A DNA stretch of 64,000 nucleotides, taken from positions 1 to 64,000 of the forward strand of contig CAYTPY010000002.1 in assembly GCA_964439725.1 (NCBI GenBank), written 5' to 3'. Positions 8,249 to 17,463 of the stretch are shown here, one piece after another. A program made the translations under genes and the position numbers. Origin of the DNA: Croceibacterium_A sp964439725 (lineage in GTDB: Bacteria; Pseudomonadota; Alphaproteobacteria; Sphingomonadales; Sphingomonadaceae). Position 1 is the first letter of the stretch, and every line of letters begins with the position of its first letter. The notes under the pieces are model-generated. The model searched no databases, was not told the DNA's origin, and worked only from the letters and a program-made list of their open reading frames with translations.

Positions 8249-10111
8249 CTACCTAATCTTCTTGAGCAGCCAGGAGAAGCTGCCGCCGCCCCGCGAGACC
8301 AGCCCTTGGAGGACTAGCTGCTGCACCGGATGCGGCCGTCCGTCTCCGTCGACCCACAGGCTCTCGTCGATCTCGACGCTGCTGTCCCCGGCCATGAATT
8401 GCCAGTGCGATCCATCGGGCAGAAGCAGCGCGGCCCCTCGACCACTCGCGGCCAGCGTCGTCTCGACACCGGCACCGAGGTGAAAGCGGATCGCATAAGG
8501 CACTTTGCCGCGCTTGCCCTTGCGCCCGGCCGGTACCAACAGGTCTTCGCCGCGCAGCTCGCTGCCGTCGTCGCGCATGATCAGGATACGGCGATGAACG
8601 AGGCCGAACCGCGCGACATAGCCGTCATGGCTGGCTTCGAGCCGCGTCGCGCCGCCATTTTCGGTCTGCAGCGTCCGGCGGTCGATTTCGACTTCGCCGA
8701 CGCCGGCCCCCAGCTTGCCGTTGATCAGTACCGCCGTGGAGTTGGCATCGCCGAGCACCAGGGTCGAATGGGCCGCGGTGGCGCGCAGCCCGTGTTCGAT
8801 CCGCACCGGCACGAGTCCGCCAGCGAAGGCCGCCCCGCCGCAATTGACCACTAGGCGCTGCCCGCCTTGCGACAGCTCGAACGCCAGGGTCGACGCGCAG
8901 CCGTGACGCGCATGCCGCGACAAGGGCGGAGGCGCGGCATCGAACTGCAAGACGCTCTTGCCAGCGGCGATGCGCTGGTAACCCCATTGGCGGACATCGC
9001 GCAGCGGACGGGTGCGCACGCCGCTCGCCGTGACCAGGGCTCTAATCCGCTCAGCCGAAACCGCGCCCGCCCCTTGCCAATTGCCCAATCCGCCGTCGCT
9101 ATGGGTCAGTGCAAGCAGCGGCGGCACCAGAAGCTGGAGCATGGTCTCGACCGCTTCGGGCGGGTCGCACCGGGTGGCGCGGTAGCAGGCGGCAAGATCC
9201 GTCAGCAGCGCGATCGCTTCCAGTTGCGCGAGCGGGCTGCGCGACAGGACGCCGCCGTCGTTCCCGACTAGGTCGCCGAGCACGCCAGCCAGGCCCGCTT
9301 CGCCGAACAGCCGCCGCGGCTTACCTTCCGGAAGCAGCAAGCCCGCCGCAACGATCGCGCACCAGGCCGCGAGCGCGTCGGCACTATCCTCGGCCTTGCC
9401 GTGATTGCGGTCGAGCCAGCGCGCGGTGTCTTCCATCGCCGCCAGGACGCGGCCGCGCACGGCCTTGTCGCCGCGCGACAGGATCAGCGGCGCCCGGACT
9501 AGCCAGCACAGCAGTCGATGACCGGCGTGGCCGACTTTCCAGCCGACACCCTTGCCCGGGGCGGCATTGGCCTCGAGCCAATTCGTCAGAACCCGCTCGG
9601 CAGTCTGGACACACTGCGGAGCCGGCGCGCACGCCTCGAGATCGCGCATCCACGTGAAACCGTGCACGGTCCGCTCGAAAGCCGGTGCGAGCTTGGCGGC
9701 GGGGGAGAAATCGACTTGTGCGATCGGGACTTTGACGCCGTAGATCAGGAAGTGACCGGCGCGCAGAGCGGTACCGGCAACGGGGTCGCCCTTGAGCGGG
9801 CTGGCGACCGTGGCCAGCAGCCGCGGCTTCACCGGCTTGCGGAACGGAGCCGTCAGGGTGTGGCCCGAAAAGCCGAAACGATAGGCGAAGCGCACCAGCC
9901 GCTCGCCCACGGATGCCGCCGGCGGCTCGAAGTTCGCCAGCGCCAGGGCCCGCCCCGGCGTGATCAGCTGGGCCGGTGGGCCGTCCTCGGCCAGCGGTTC
10001 TTCGACATCGCTCCTGAGCGGAATGGCCATGGCTTCCACATCCTTGGCGACGTCCTGCGTTGCCGGCCGCGCTCCGGTCACGAACCGATTGCGCGCGGCC
10101 AGTTCGGTCAT
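8249..10111 (-). CDS. heparinase II/III family protein
   Basis: A 620-residue protein with an all-alpha N-terminal part (WKVGHAGHRLLCWL, WLDRNHGKAEDSADAL) and a C-terminal beta-rich heparinase II/III-like domain (ARHGCASTLAFELSQGGQ, AAHSTLVLGDANS, HDGYVARFGLVHRRIL). Family members cleave acidic polysaccharides, but in Sphingomonadales this copy beside rpe and purH is of uncharacterised substrate. No signal peptide is evident at the chosen start. The ATG at 10111 overlaps the rpe stop as ATGA, which fixes the start; the frame is open further upstream only as an artefact inside rpe. Confidence 0.85.
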   Translation of the reverse strand: MTELAARNRFVTGARPATQDVAKDVEAMAIPLRSDVEEPLAEDGPPAQLITPGRALALANFEPPAASVGERLVRFAYRFGFSGHTLTAPFRKPVKPRLLATVASPLKGDPVAGTALRAGHFLIYGVKVPIAQVDFSPAAKLAPAFERTVHGFTWMRDLEACAPAPQCVQTAERVLTNWLEANAAPGKGVGWKVGHAGHRLLCWLVRAPLILSRGDKAVRGRVLAAMEDTARWLDRNHGKAEDSADALAAWCAIVAAGLLLPEGKPRRLFGEAGLAGVLGDLVGNDGGVLSRSPLAQLEAIALLTDLAACYRATRCDPPEAVETMLQLLVPPLLALTHSDGGLGNWQGAGAVSAERIRALVTASGVRTRPLRDVRQWGYQRIAAGKSVLQFDAAPPPLSRHARHGCASTLAFELSQGGQRLVVNCGGAAFAGGLVPVRIEHGLRATAAHSTLVLGDANSTAVLINGKLGAGVGEVEIDRRTLQTENGGATRLEASHDGYVARFGLVHRRILIMRDDGSELRGEDLLVPAGRKGKRGKVPYAIRFHLGAGVETTLAASGRGAALLLPDGSHWQFMAGDSSVEIDESLWVDGDGRPHPVQQLVLQGLVSRGGGSFSWLLKKIR

Positions 10112-10770
10112 GCCTCGCCCCGCAAAGCAGCGATATTGGCGGCGTAGCGTTCCGGGCCGCCGGTAAACGTCGCCGATCCCGCGACCAGCACATCCGCCCC
10201 CGCGTCGGCGCATTGGCGGGCGGTCTCCACGTTGACACCGCCGTCCACCTCGAGCCGGATGTCGCGTCCCGACTTGTCGATCATCTTGCGGACCGCCTCG
10301 ACCTTGCGCAGCTGGCTGGCGATGAAGCTCTGCCCGCCGAACCCGGGATTGACGCTCATCACCAGGACCAGGTCGATCTCGTCGATCAGGTAGTCGAGCA
10401 TCTTGGCCGGAGTGGCCGGATTGAGCGAAATCCCCGCCTGCTTGCCGAAGCCCTTGATCGCCTGCACCGTGCGATGCACGTGCGGCCCGGCCTCGGGGTG
10501 CACCGTGATGATGTCGGCCCCGGCGGCGGCGAAGGGCTCGATCCACAGATCGACCGGCGCGCACATCAGGTGGACGTCGAAGGGCTTCGTAGTGTGCGGG
10601 CGCAAGGCCTTCACCACGCCCGGTCCGATCGTCAGGTTGGGCACGAAATGGCCATCCATGACATCGACGTGGATCCAGTCTGCGCCGGCCGCGTCGACGG
10701 CGCGCACTTCCTCGCCGAGCCGGGAGAAGTCGGCCGAAAGGATCGAAGGAGAGATCAACATCTGGTGCAT
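10108..10770 (-). CDS. rpe: ribulose-phosphate 3-epimerase
   Basis: Interconverts ribulose 5-phosphate and xylulose 5-phosphate in the pentose phosphate/Calvin routes. The 220-residue TIM barrel carries ISPSILSADFSRL at the start, the metal-binding HVDVMDGHFVPN (34-45), HLM, the VMSVNPGFGGQ loop and the EVDGGVN motif with a metal aspartate. The start is either residue 1 or the internal M4. It is first in a coupled rpe to heparinase-like gene pair and is preceded by a gene-free 286-base gap that must contain its promoter. Confidence 0.97.
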   Translation of the reverse strand: MHQMLISPSILSADFSRLGEEVRAVDAAGADWIHVDVMDGHFVPNLTIGPGVVKALRPHTTKPFDVHLMCAPVDLWIEPFAAAGADIITVHPEAGPHVHRTVQAIKGFGKQAGISLNPATPAKMLDYLIDEIDLVLVMSVNPGFGGQSFIASQLRKVEAVRKMIDKSGRDIRLEVDGGVNVETARQCADAGADVLVAGSATFTGGPERYAANIAALRGEA

Positions 10771-11056
10771 CTGCGTAATTCAAGCACTACGACTGGGAGC
10801 AACCCTTAACAACTTGGCCGCTCGGCTTTTCCACACGAGCAGGTGATTGCCACGCGGCCTCTATCATCCTGCCCCGCCATCCGAACACTGCAGGGGCGGA
10901 GCGTGGGTAACGGGCGGTGAAGCGAAAGTTCACCCTGAGTTCACTGCCTCATTGGCAAAGAACAACGCGACAGGATCAATCTGACGCGATCGCCCTCTTT
11001 TCGCCCCGCTCTTGGCGGCAAGGCGCCGCGTGACTACATCCGGAGCTCGGATTTCT

Positions 11057-11581
11057 ATGACGTTTCGAAACCGCCTTGCTTCCGCCACTGCGGCAACGAC
11101 CCGGACTAGTGGCTGGATTGCTTGCGCATTCGCTGCGCTCGCGCTGGCCGTTCCGGCGCAGGCGCAATACAATCAGCGTGTCAGCAACGACATGGCCAAA
11201 TGCGCCGCGGGGGCCGGCCCCGCCGTCCGGGTCACCATCAACGACATCAAGTCTTCGCGCGGCGACATCCGCGTGCAGCTCTACAACGCCACCAAGGCCG
11301 ACTGGCTGGCGAGCGGCCGCTGGCTCAATCGCATGGAGTTGCCGGCCCGCGCCGGGTCGATGACCGTCTGCGTGCCCGCGCCCAGCCCGGGCACGTACGG
11401 CATTGCGGTGCGTCACGACATCAACGGCAACGGCAAGACCGACCTGACGCAAGACGGTGGCGGGATGTCCAACAATCCCAGCATCAACATCTTCAATCTC
11501 GGCAAGCCGAGCCACAGCCGCGTCGCCTTCAGCCTCGGCAACGAGGTGAAGCCGATGACGATCCGCATGCGCTACATGTAG
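11057..11581 (+). CDS. DUF2141 family secreted protein
   Basis: A 174-residue protein with an N-terminal signal peptide (hydrophobic ACAFAALALAVPAQAQ, cleavage after AQA). The mature part matches the DUF2141 pattern: INDIKSSRGDIRVQLYN, PSPGTYGIAVRHDINGNGK and a terminal beta strand. The family is envelope-associated and of unknown function. The ATG at 11057 was chosen because it places the signal peptide at the N-terminus. It is convergent with the Tam41-like gene, 14 bases between stops. Confidence 0.85.
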   Translation: MTFRNRLASATAATTRTSGWIACAFAALALAVPAQAQYNQRVSNDMAKCAAGAGPAVRVTINDIKSSRGDIRVQLYNATKADWLASGRWLNRMELPARAGSMTVCVPAPSPGTYGIAVRHDINGNGKTDLTQDGGGMSNNPSINIFNLGKPSHSRVAFSLGNEVKPMTIRMRYM

Positions 11582-11595
11582 ACGCCCGGCGCGGT

Positions 11596-12498
11596 TCAGC
11601 CGCCCGCCCGGGTGCGTTTCGCGCGCCACAGCACCCAGAGCACGCTCGGCACCGCCAGCAGCGGCAGCCTCTCTCGCAGCGGCGTGACGCGCACCGGCAG
11701 CCCGGTGTGGCGCTCCACCTTCCAGGCAACATAGCGCATCCCGCCCTCGAACGTGGTCGCGGCGCGGGCCAGGCGGGCGACGTTGAGCGGCTTGCCCAGC
11801 CGGCGCCGGGCCCGCCACCAGCGCAGGATCGACTGCCGCGCGGGGGGATCGAGCCGCGGCTCGATCGTGCTCCCCTCGGCGCGCCAGGCGATGCCGGCTT
11901 CCTCCAGCGCCTCGGGCAAAAGGCCATCGAAGTGGCCGCGGTTCGCCGCCAGGATCGAGTCCTCGCGCCCGGCGGCTTCCACTCTGAATTCCGCCCGGTA
12001 AGTCGCGCGAAACAAGGCGCGCCAGAAATCCTCTTCCGCGCCCCTCGCTGGTCCCACCGCCACCGCCAGGCGAGCCGCGGTAACCGCTGCCGAAGCGAGC
12101 GCCTGCTCGATCGACGCCCGAACCGATGCATCGCGCAGCCAGGCAAGACCGCTGGGCTGGACGAACCGCGCCCATATCGTCGTGTCCAAAGTCTCGCCCC
12201 GCGCCGCCGCGCCGAACGTCGCGAGCGACATAGTCGCCGCTTTCGCCCGCAGCACCGTGCCCTCGTGGGTCCGTTCGTGATAGGAAACGCGCGGCCACAG
12301 CCCCCGTTCGCGCTCACCTGGCAACAGGACGTAGAAATCGAGGACGCCGTCGAGCGATCCGGTCCGCAAGTTCGAGCCGTAGAACAGCACCGCCTCGGCC
12401 CCGGCTTCGCGGCCCAGTTGTTCGGCGAAGGCGGCGACGGGCGGCGCGATCGGGCGGTCCAATGCCGCGCTGACCCGCGCGGCCAGGGCGCTGCTCAC
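11596..12498 (-). CDS. Tam41-like nucleotidyltransferase (putative CDP-DAG synthase)
   Basis: A 300-residue protein that starts at GTG 12498, overlapping the lipid kinase stop as GTGA. Motifs resemble the Tam41/Mmp37 family, which makes CDP-diacylglycerol in mitochondria: a nucleotidyltransferase loop FYGSNLR (39-45), then LDFYVLL (53-59), then WARFVQPSG (109-117). A region around 136-195 (ASAAVTAARL, FWRALFRATYRAEFR, HFDGLL) lines up from memory with the human Tam41 block containing SYSGDFRM and HFRELY. Seen: motifs and coupling. Inferred: it activates phosphatidic acid made by the neighbouring kinase. Bacteria normally use the unrelated membrane enzyme CdsA, so a non-canonical role is possible. 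Confidence 0.65.
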   Translation of the reverse strand: MSSALAARVSAALDRPIAPPVAAFAEQLGREAGAEAVLFYGSNLRTGSLDGVLDFYVLLPGERERGLWPRVSYHERTHEGTVLRAKAATMSLATFGAAARGETLDTTIWARFVQPSGLAWLRDASVRASIEQALASAAVTAARLAVAVGPARGAEEDFWRALFRATYRAEFRVEAAGREDSILAANRGHFDGLLPEALEEAGIAWRAEGSTIEPRLDPPARQSILRWWRARRRLGKPLNVARLARAATTFEGGMRYVAWKVERHTGLPVRVTPLRERLPLLAVPSVLWVLWRAKRTRAGG

Positions 12499-13523
12499 GG
12501 AACGACGAAGCGCAGCTTCGGGCCCAGCGTGATGCGATAGCGCCCGGCCGGAAACGCCTCTCCGTCGAGGATAAAACGGTCGGCGATGTCGAGTTGCAGG
12601 CCCTCCGTCTCGAACACGTGATAGCCGCAGCGGCGCATGCGCGGACTGACCAGCCCGCGGAAGATCAGCGGCAGGCGCAGCAGGACGCCGCGGTGCGCGC
12701 TGTCGATCACCGTGGTGCGCAAGCCCGCCGCCCTGCGGTCGCCAAACGGCCGCATCCCTGCCGGAAACCGGCTGAGCGTCGATGAAAACACGAAATAGCG
12801 CTCGTCTGGCGGGCCGAGCCGGCTGTGCGACAGTTCCTGCCCGCTCTCGTCGTAGAGGCGCATCGGCGTTCCCTGCCGCCAGACGTTCCCCGCCCGGCCG
12901 AGCAGGGCCTGAAGCAGGCTCCAGAGCGCCGTCACGATCACGCCCAGGCTGTTGAACGCCCCCTTGTCGTGCGCCCGCTGGCCGAGCTGGATTGCGGAGG
13001 CATAAGCGCCCGCACCGAACACGAACCCCTGGACGCGCGCATCGGCGTTGTCGCGCTGCGCCACGACCAGCGAGCGGCGCTGCTCGATGCGCCCGGCGGC
13101 GACCGCATCGAGCGCTTCCTCGATGCTCCACCGCGTCGGCAGGCCGAGGTCCACCGCCAGGGCGTTGGTCTTGCCGCAGGGGACGACGATCAGCGGCGGC
13201 CAGCTCTCGCCGAAATAGCTCGCGCCGCAGCTCAGCACGTCGCGCACCGTGCCGTCGCCGCCCGCGACCAGAATGTAGTCGACCCGCCGCTCGGCAAAGC
13301 GCGCCAGGACGTCTTTCAACTCGTCGCGCTGGTCCGGGGTCTCGACCAGCAGCGTGCCGCGTCCCACCCAGTCGAGCGGGGCGACCGGCTGGCGATGGCT
13401 GCGCGGATTGCGGATCACCCCGATCAGCGGCGTCTGGCGCACGAGCGCGACGCCGCCGCTGGCCGGAGCGGCGGGACGGGTGACCTGCGGCAAGCGGTCG
13501 AAAAGATGTACGGTCCCGTGCAT
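12495..13523 (-). CDS. diacylglycerol kinase-family lipid kinase
   Basis: A 342-residue DagK/YegS/LCB5-type lipid kinase, expected to phosphorylate diacylglycerol or a related lipid with ATP. The nucleotide motif AGGDGTVRDV is at 87-96, followed by VVPCGKTNALAVDLGL, where the commoner PxGTxND form is altered to PCGKTNA. The C-terminal beta domain (RYFVFSSTLSR, FILDGEAFPAG) is of the family type. It is translationally coupled to the downstream Tam41-like gene, suggesting consecutive steps DAG to PA to CDP-DAG. Substrate is inferred. Confidence 0.85.
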   Translation of the reverse strand: MHGTVHLFDRLPQVTRPAAPASGGVALVRQTPLIGVIRNPRSHRQPVAPLDWVGRGTLLVETPDQRDELKDVLARFAERRVDYILVAGGDGTVRDVLSCGASYFGESWPPLIVVPCGKTNALAVDLGLPTRWSIEEALDAVAAGRIEQRRSLVVAQRDNADARVQGFVFGAGAYASAIQLGQRAHDKGAFNSLGVIVTALWSLLQALLGRAGNVWRQGTPMRLYDESGQELSHSRLGPPDERYFVFSSTLSRFPAGMRPFGDRRAAGLRTTVIDSAHRGVLLRLPLIFRGLVSPRMRRCGYHVFETEGLQLDIADRFILDGEAFPAGRYRITLGPKLRFVVP

Positions 13524-13749
13524 GTCGGCGCCTTAAACCCCGGCTGGCAAAAGATACTACGGTTATTCCCGAAAATCCAAACCTGTCGCCACTGCGCCAC
13601 AGTGACTAACGGCAAAGGCATTCCCGGGCCGGCGGTCCCTGCCTTGCCGGGCCGCCCCCCTCAAATGGAGAGCCGCCCCGGACGTGACAAGGGCACCCGC
13701 GGCCACGCGGCGCTGGAATGCAGGCAGCCGGCGGGCTAGGATGCGGGCC

Positions 13750-14943
13750 ATGCCGGCCCTCCATCTTCTCGAAAGAGCGCAAGAAATCGCGCCGCGGATC
13801 GTGGCGCTGCGCCGCGCCATTCATGCCGAACCCGAACTCGGTCTCGACACCCCGCTGACCCTGGCAAAAGTCCGCAGCGAGCTCGCCGACCTGCCGCTGG
13901 AATGGCGCGAAGCGACATCCTGCACTGGCGCGGTCGCGGTGCTGAAAGGGGCGCGCCCCGGGCCGGTGGTCCTCCTGCGCGGCGACATGGACGCGCTGCC
14001 GATGCCGGAGCACAGCGGGGTCGAGTTCGCCTCCACCGTCCCGGGCCGGATGCATGCCTGCGGCCACGACACCCACACCGCGATGCTCGCCGGCGCTGCG
14101 CGGCTCGTCGCCGCGCAGCAGGCCGATCTCGTCGGCGAGGTGCATTTCATGTTCCAGCCGGGGGAAGAGGGCCATCACGGCGCCCGCTTCATGATCGAGG
14201 ACGGCCTGCTCGACCCGCTTCCGGCGGCCGCCTTCGCCTTGCACGTGATGCCGAACTACCGCCACGGGGTGTTGGCCAGCCGCACCGGCGCGCTGCTGGC
14301 GGCGGCCGATCAGCTCGAGATCGTCGTCGAAGGCCGCGGCGGCCACGCCTCGATGCCGCACCACGCCGCCGATCCGGTTCCCGTCGCTTGCGAGATCGTC
14401 ACCGCCATCCAGGCAATGGTCACTCGCCGCTACGCCGCCACCGAAGCGACCGTGATCACCATCAGCCAGCTCGACGCCGGCAGCGCCCATAATGTGATCC
14501 CCGACCGCGCCGCGCTCAAGGGCACGATCCGCACGCTTTCGCCCGAGCGGCGCCAGGCGGTCCGCGCCGACTTGCGCCGCCTCGCCGAAGGCATCGCCGC
14601 GGCTCACGATTGCAGCGCCAGCCTGACTTTCACCGACGGCTTCCCGCCGACGATCAATGACGGCCGCGCGGTCGAGCTCGCCGCCGCGGTCGCCGCCGAG
14701 CTGCCCGACGGCCAGTTCGAGACGCTGGACAGCCCGATCATGGGCGCCGAGGATTTCTCCTATGTCCTGGAGAAAGTGCCCGGCGCGATGGCATTCCTCG
14801 GAGTCGCGCCGCCGGGCGACGACTGGGCCAGCCGCTGCGGCATCCATTCCCCGCGGATGATGGTCGATGAAAGCGCCCTGCCGCGCGGCTCCGCCTTCCT
14901 CGCCGGCTGCGCGCTGCGCTTCCTCCAGCGCGGCTGGGACTGA
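13750..14943 (+). CDS. M20 family amidohydrolase (hippurate hydrolase-like)
   Basis: A 397-residue zinc metallo-amidohydrolase of the M20D group, which removes acyl groups from amino acids. The metal motif MHACGHDTH is at 101-109; GDMDALPM (78-85), FQPGEEGHHGA and the dimerisation lid domain (GGHASMPHHAADP) follow, then MGAEDFSYVLEKVPGA. The ATG at 13750 has an AGGA eight bases upstream; an in-frame ATG at 13741 is an alternative. Cytoplasmic. True substrate cannot be told from sequence. Confidence 0.92.
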   Translation: MPALHLLERAQEIAPRIVALRRAIHAEPELGLDTPLTLAKVRSELADLPLEWREATSCTGAVAVLKGARPGPVVLLRGDMDALPMPEHSGVEFASTVPGRMHACGHDTHTAMLAGAARLVAAQQADLVGEVHFMFQPGEEGHHGARFMIEDGLLDPLPAAAFALHVMPNYRHGVLASRTGALLAAADQLEIVVEGRGGHASMPHHAADPVPVACEIVTAIQAMVTRRYAATEATVITISQLDAGSAHNVIPDRAALKGTIRTLSPERRQAVRADLRRLAEGIAAAHDCSASLTFTDGFPPTINDGRAVELAAAVAAELPDGQFETLDSPIMGAEDFSYVLEKVPGAMAFLGVAPPGDDWASRCGIHSPRMMVDESALPRGSAFLAGCALRFLQRGWD

Positions 14944-14990
14944 TTATCGCTTGGCGATGCGCAACCGCATTGCTAACCGCCGCCAGACAC

Positions 14991-15067
<77 letters not shown>

Positions 15068-15767
15068 TTCCTTCGATGGTGGCGGCGGTGAGCCTCATCG
15101 ACCGCGAACACGCTCGGCCTGCTTCGCCCCGTGGCTACCCCGTTCTTGTCCTGCACTTCGGCGCGCTGACCCCTTAGGGTACTTGCGCTGCAAGCCGGTG
15201 CCCGCCGTCGAACTGGGTCGAGGTGAGGTTCACGTGATCGGCCTGTAGCCCGTTGAACTGACAAAGCCGTGGTGGCCGGATCAGGCATGGTCTTGACGGC
15301 TGGTTTGGAATGCCTCGGGCTTGCCTGCCAGCTGCGCCAGTCCTCCCCAGGCTCAGCCGAGGCTAGGTCCTTGCGGCGAACGTTGGCTAGATCTTCCAGC
15401 GCGACAACGGTCCGGTCGCTGGCGGCGTTCGACAGATAAGGCTCTCGAGTTCGAGGTGCTTGAGTACCATCGCACGTCTCTCTTGATGCGGGAGCGCTGA
15501 GGCTTTCAGTCGCAGGTGCCCATGACAAAGCCAGCGGTCTGCAACAGATGGGTTTGTCGCGCGTCGTTTCTAATACGGGGGGTGTTATGCGGGGCACGCT
15601 ATCGGGCACTTTGATGGGATCCTCCCGGAGAGTGGAACGATATGCTGGCCGGCTCGCTTGGATCGCACTAGCGAGCCTCGTTCCGGCCAGTCGCCAGCTG
15701 AGAGACCAACCGTGCTCCCGCCTAACGGAGCCGCCATGTCCTGGTTGCAATTCGAATACGACTGCTC
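15068..15767. other. 700-base gap without recognisable gene
   Basis: Between tRNA-Arg and the response regulator no reading frame looks like a protein family. Frames that do stay open give low-complexity, Arg/Ser/Pro-rich translations, and the longest one runs antisense through the tRNA. No direct copy of the tRNA 3' end was seen that would mark an integration site. The stretch may be decayed DNA plus the promoter of the regulator gene. It is the longest gene-free region in the window. Confidence 0.6.
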
Positions 15768-16124
15768 GTGAGCAAGTCTGTCCTCATCATCGAAGACGAG
15801 CCGCTCCTGGCGATGGTGCTCGAGGATACTCTCGTCGACTCAGGCCATCTGGTGCGGCTGGCTCTGACAGGATCCGAAGGCTGGGCGGAACTGGAGACCG
15901 CAGGGCCGCTCGATGTCCTGGTCACTGATATTCGGCTGCCGCAAGTCGATGGGTGGGCTTTGTCTCGCCGGGCGCGAGAACTCGATCCTCACCTGCCGGT
16001 AATCTACATGAGCGGCGACAGTGCATCCGACCATCTGCTGAAGGGCGTGACCGGCAGTATGATGTTATCCAAGCCCTTCGCCCTTGATGAATTCGCCCAG
16101 CTCGTGGCATCGCAACTCGGCTAG
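15768..16124 (+). CDS. single-domain response regulator (receiver only)
   Basis: A 118-residue CheY-like receiver with no output domain. Acidic pocket residues are at D10-E11 (IIEDEPLL), the phosphoacceptor is D54 (LVTDIRLP), the Thr/Ser switch lies in YMSGDS (80-85) and the conserved lysine is K102 (SKPF). Start is GTG. It is convergent with the HWE kinase 28 bases away, so the two probably work together, for example as a phosphate sink or a partner in a phosphorelay. Codon choice is less strictly GC-ending than in genes to the left. Confidence 0.9.
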   Translation: MSKSVLIIEDEPLLAMVLEDTLVDSGHLVRLALTGSEGWAELETAGPLDVLVTDIRLPQVDGWALSRRARELDPHLPVIYMSGDSASDHLLKGVTGSMMLSKPFALDEFAQLVASQLG

Positions 16125-16152
16125 CCCGCTACATGCGCGGTTTCAGCCCAAG

Positions 16153-17157
16153 CTATAGCGGTAATGCCGACAAGGGCATTGCGACGGTCGCAACGAGGCC
16201 GGTGGGCCGCCAGTCGTAGCTTATCGAGCCGCCGAGTTGGCCCGATAAGTACATCCGGACCATCTTGCTGCCGAACCCTGCCAAGGCAGGCGGTTGCAAG
16301 ACCGCGGGTCCTCCCGTTTCCGCCCATATCAGCTTGAGCGACTCGTCATCACTGCAACCGGACAAGCCAAGCGCGCCGGTTTCGCTGGATAAGGCCCCGT
16401 GTTTGGCGGAGTTGGTTGCCAGTTCGTGAAAAATCATGGCGAGCGCTGTGGCCGTCCGTTCGCCTACGCCCATGCGCGGCACGGCCACCCTAATTCGTCC
16501 CCTGAACGCGCCGTGATCATCGTAGGGAGCGAGCAGCACGCTCAGCAGGTCGCCGAGCAAGGCAGCGCTGCCCTGCGCGCCCGGAAGCGGACGCACCAGA
16601 TCGTGCGCTCGCCCCAGGGCCGACAACCTAATGGTGAGCGCTTCGGTCATCTGTTCGACAGATTGGCTCGAACGCGATGTGAGCGTCGTCAGGCTGGAAG
16701 CGATCGCCAGGAGGTTCTTGACGCGGTGGCTCATCTCGCCGGCTAGCAACTCGCTGCCTTCCTCAGCCTGCTTGCGGCCGGTTACGTCCAGAAAGACGCC
16801 AAACATCGTCCGCTCAACGATTCCCGCATCGGCACCTTGGCCGCGAGCGGAAATCCAGCGAATCTGATCTTGCACGATGATCCGGAAGTCAATTTCGTAG
16901 GGTCCGTCGACGGCTCGTGTAGCCATGAAGCCCGCACGCACGCGGTCTCGATCGGCCGGGTGAATCTTCGCCGACAGTTCCTCAAATTCGATCGAGTGGG
17001 CAGGCGCAAGGTCCCAGAGCTGGAACCCGAGCGGGTCCATGCCGAAGGCATTGTCATCGACATTCCATGACCATAGCGCGACACAAGCCGCCTCGACCGC
17101 CAACCTCAAATGCCGGCTGCTCCATTCCTGCGAGATTGGGCCCTCAGCGCCTTGCAC
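16153..17157 (-). CDS. PAS-HWE family sensor histidine kinase
   Basis: A 334-residue soluble sensor kinase. Residues about 15-130 form a PAS fold (ALWSWNVDDNAF, IHPADRDRVRAGF, GVFLDVTGRKQAEE). The HWE kinase region has the phosphoacceptor H144 in EMSHRVKNLLA, the ATP-binding HELATNSAKHGALS (244-257) and the family-naming WAETGGP (278-284). No transmembrane segment is seen. GTG start at 17157 is supported by an AGGAGG six bases upstream. In this order HWE kinases often feed the general stress response or light sensing; the neighbouring receiver gene is the obvious partner here. Confidence 0.93.
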   Translation of the reverse strand: MQGAEGPISQEWSSRHLRLAVEAACVALWSWNVDDNAFGMDPLGFQLWDLAPAHSIEFEELSAKIHPADRDRVRAGFMATRAVDGPYEIDFRIIVQDQIRWISARGQGADAGIVERTMFGVFLDVTGRKQAEEGSELLAGEMSHRVKNLLAIASSLTTLTSRSSQSVEQMTEALTIRLSALGRAHDLVRPLPGAQGSAALLGDLLSVLLAPYDDHGAFRGRIRVAVPRMGVGERTATALAMIFHELATNSAKHGALSSETGALGLSGCSDDESLKLIWAETGGPAVLQPPALAGFGSKMVRMYLSGQLGGSISYDWRPTGLVATVAMPLSALPL

Positions 17158-17463
17158 GTAGATCCTCCTCCAGCCCAGCGAAGAACATCGTGCGGCGCGC
17201 CGGCGGCTTGGCTGTGGCCCTTATGCCGACCGAACTCAATGACTTCGGAGCCATGGCGTTCGAGTGGCCACTCAGCGCCCCATTGTCTCAATCTTCGTCA
17301 TCAGGATGCCGCCATTCTCCCGACCGCCGCAAAACGGCAGCGCCGGTCAACCGACTCGGTGCGCGCTGTCCCCTCTTCGTACCGCCGTCGCGGCGCCACT
17401 TGAGCCGGGGCGGTGCGCGCCGTAACCAAGGGGCGAGAACCCGCCGAAGCGTCGGCGGCTGGG
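17158..17463. other. 306-base divergent intergenic region
   Basis: Lies between the outward-facing HWE kinase and acyl-CoA ligase genes and must hold both promoters. I see no tRNA, strong repeat or convincing short gene. If the ligase starts at the upstream GTG (17413), the gap shrinks to 255 bases. Confidence 0.5.

Noticed and set aside
9647..9660. parS-like sequence CATCCACGTGAAAC in the heparinase-like gene
   Set aside because: Two mismatches on one side and a lone occurrence 40 kb from parAB; expected by chance in GC-rich coding DNA.
10112..10783. 224-codon upstream extension of the heparinase-like gene
   Set aside because: It lies in another frame of rpe, is Arg-rich, and the ATGA overlap with rpe gives a natural start at 10111.
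15068..15767. Attachment-site duplication of the tRNA-Arg 3' end
   Set aside because: No second copy of the T-arm/acceptor sequence and no integrase was found in the gap or beyond.
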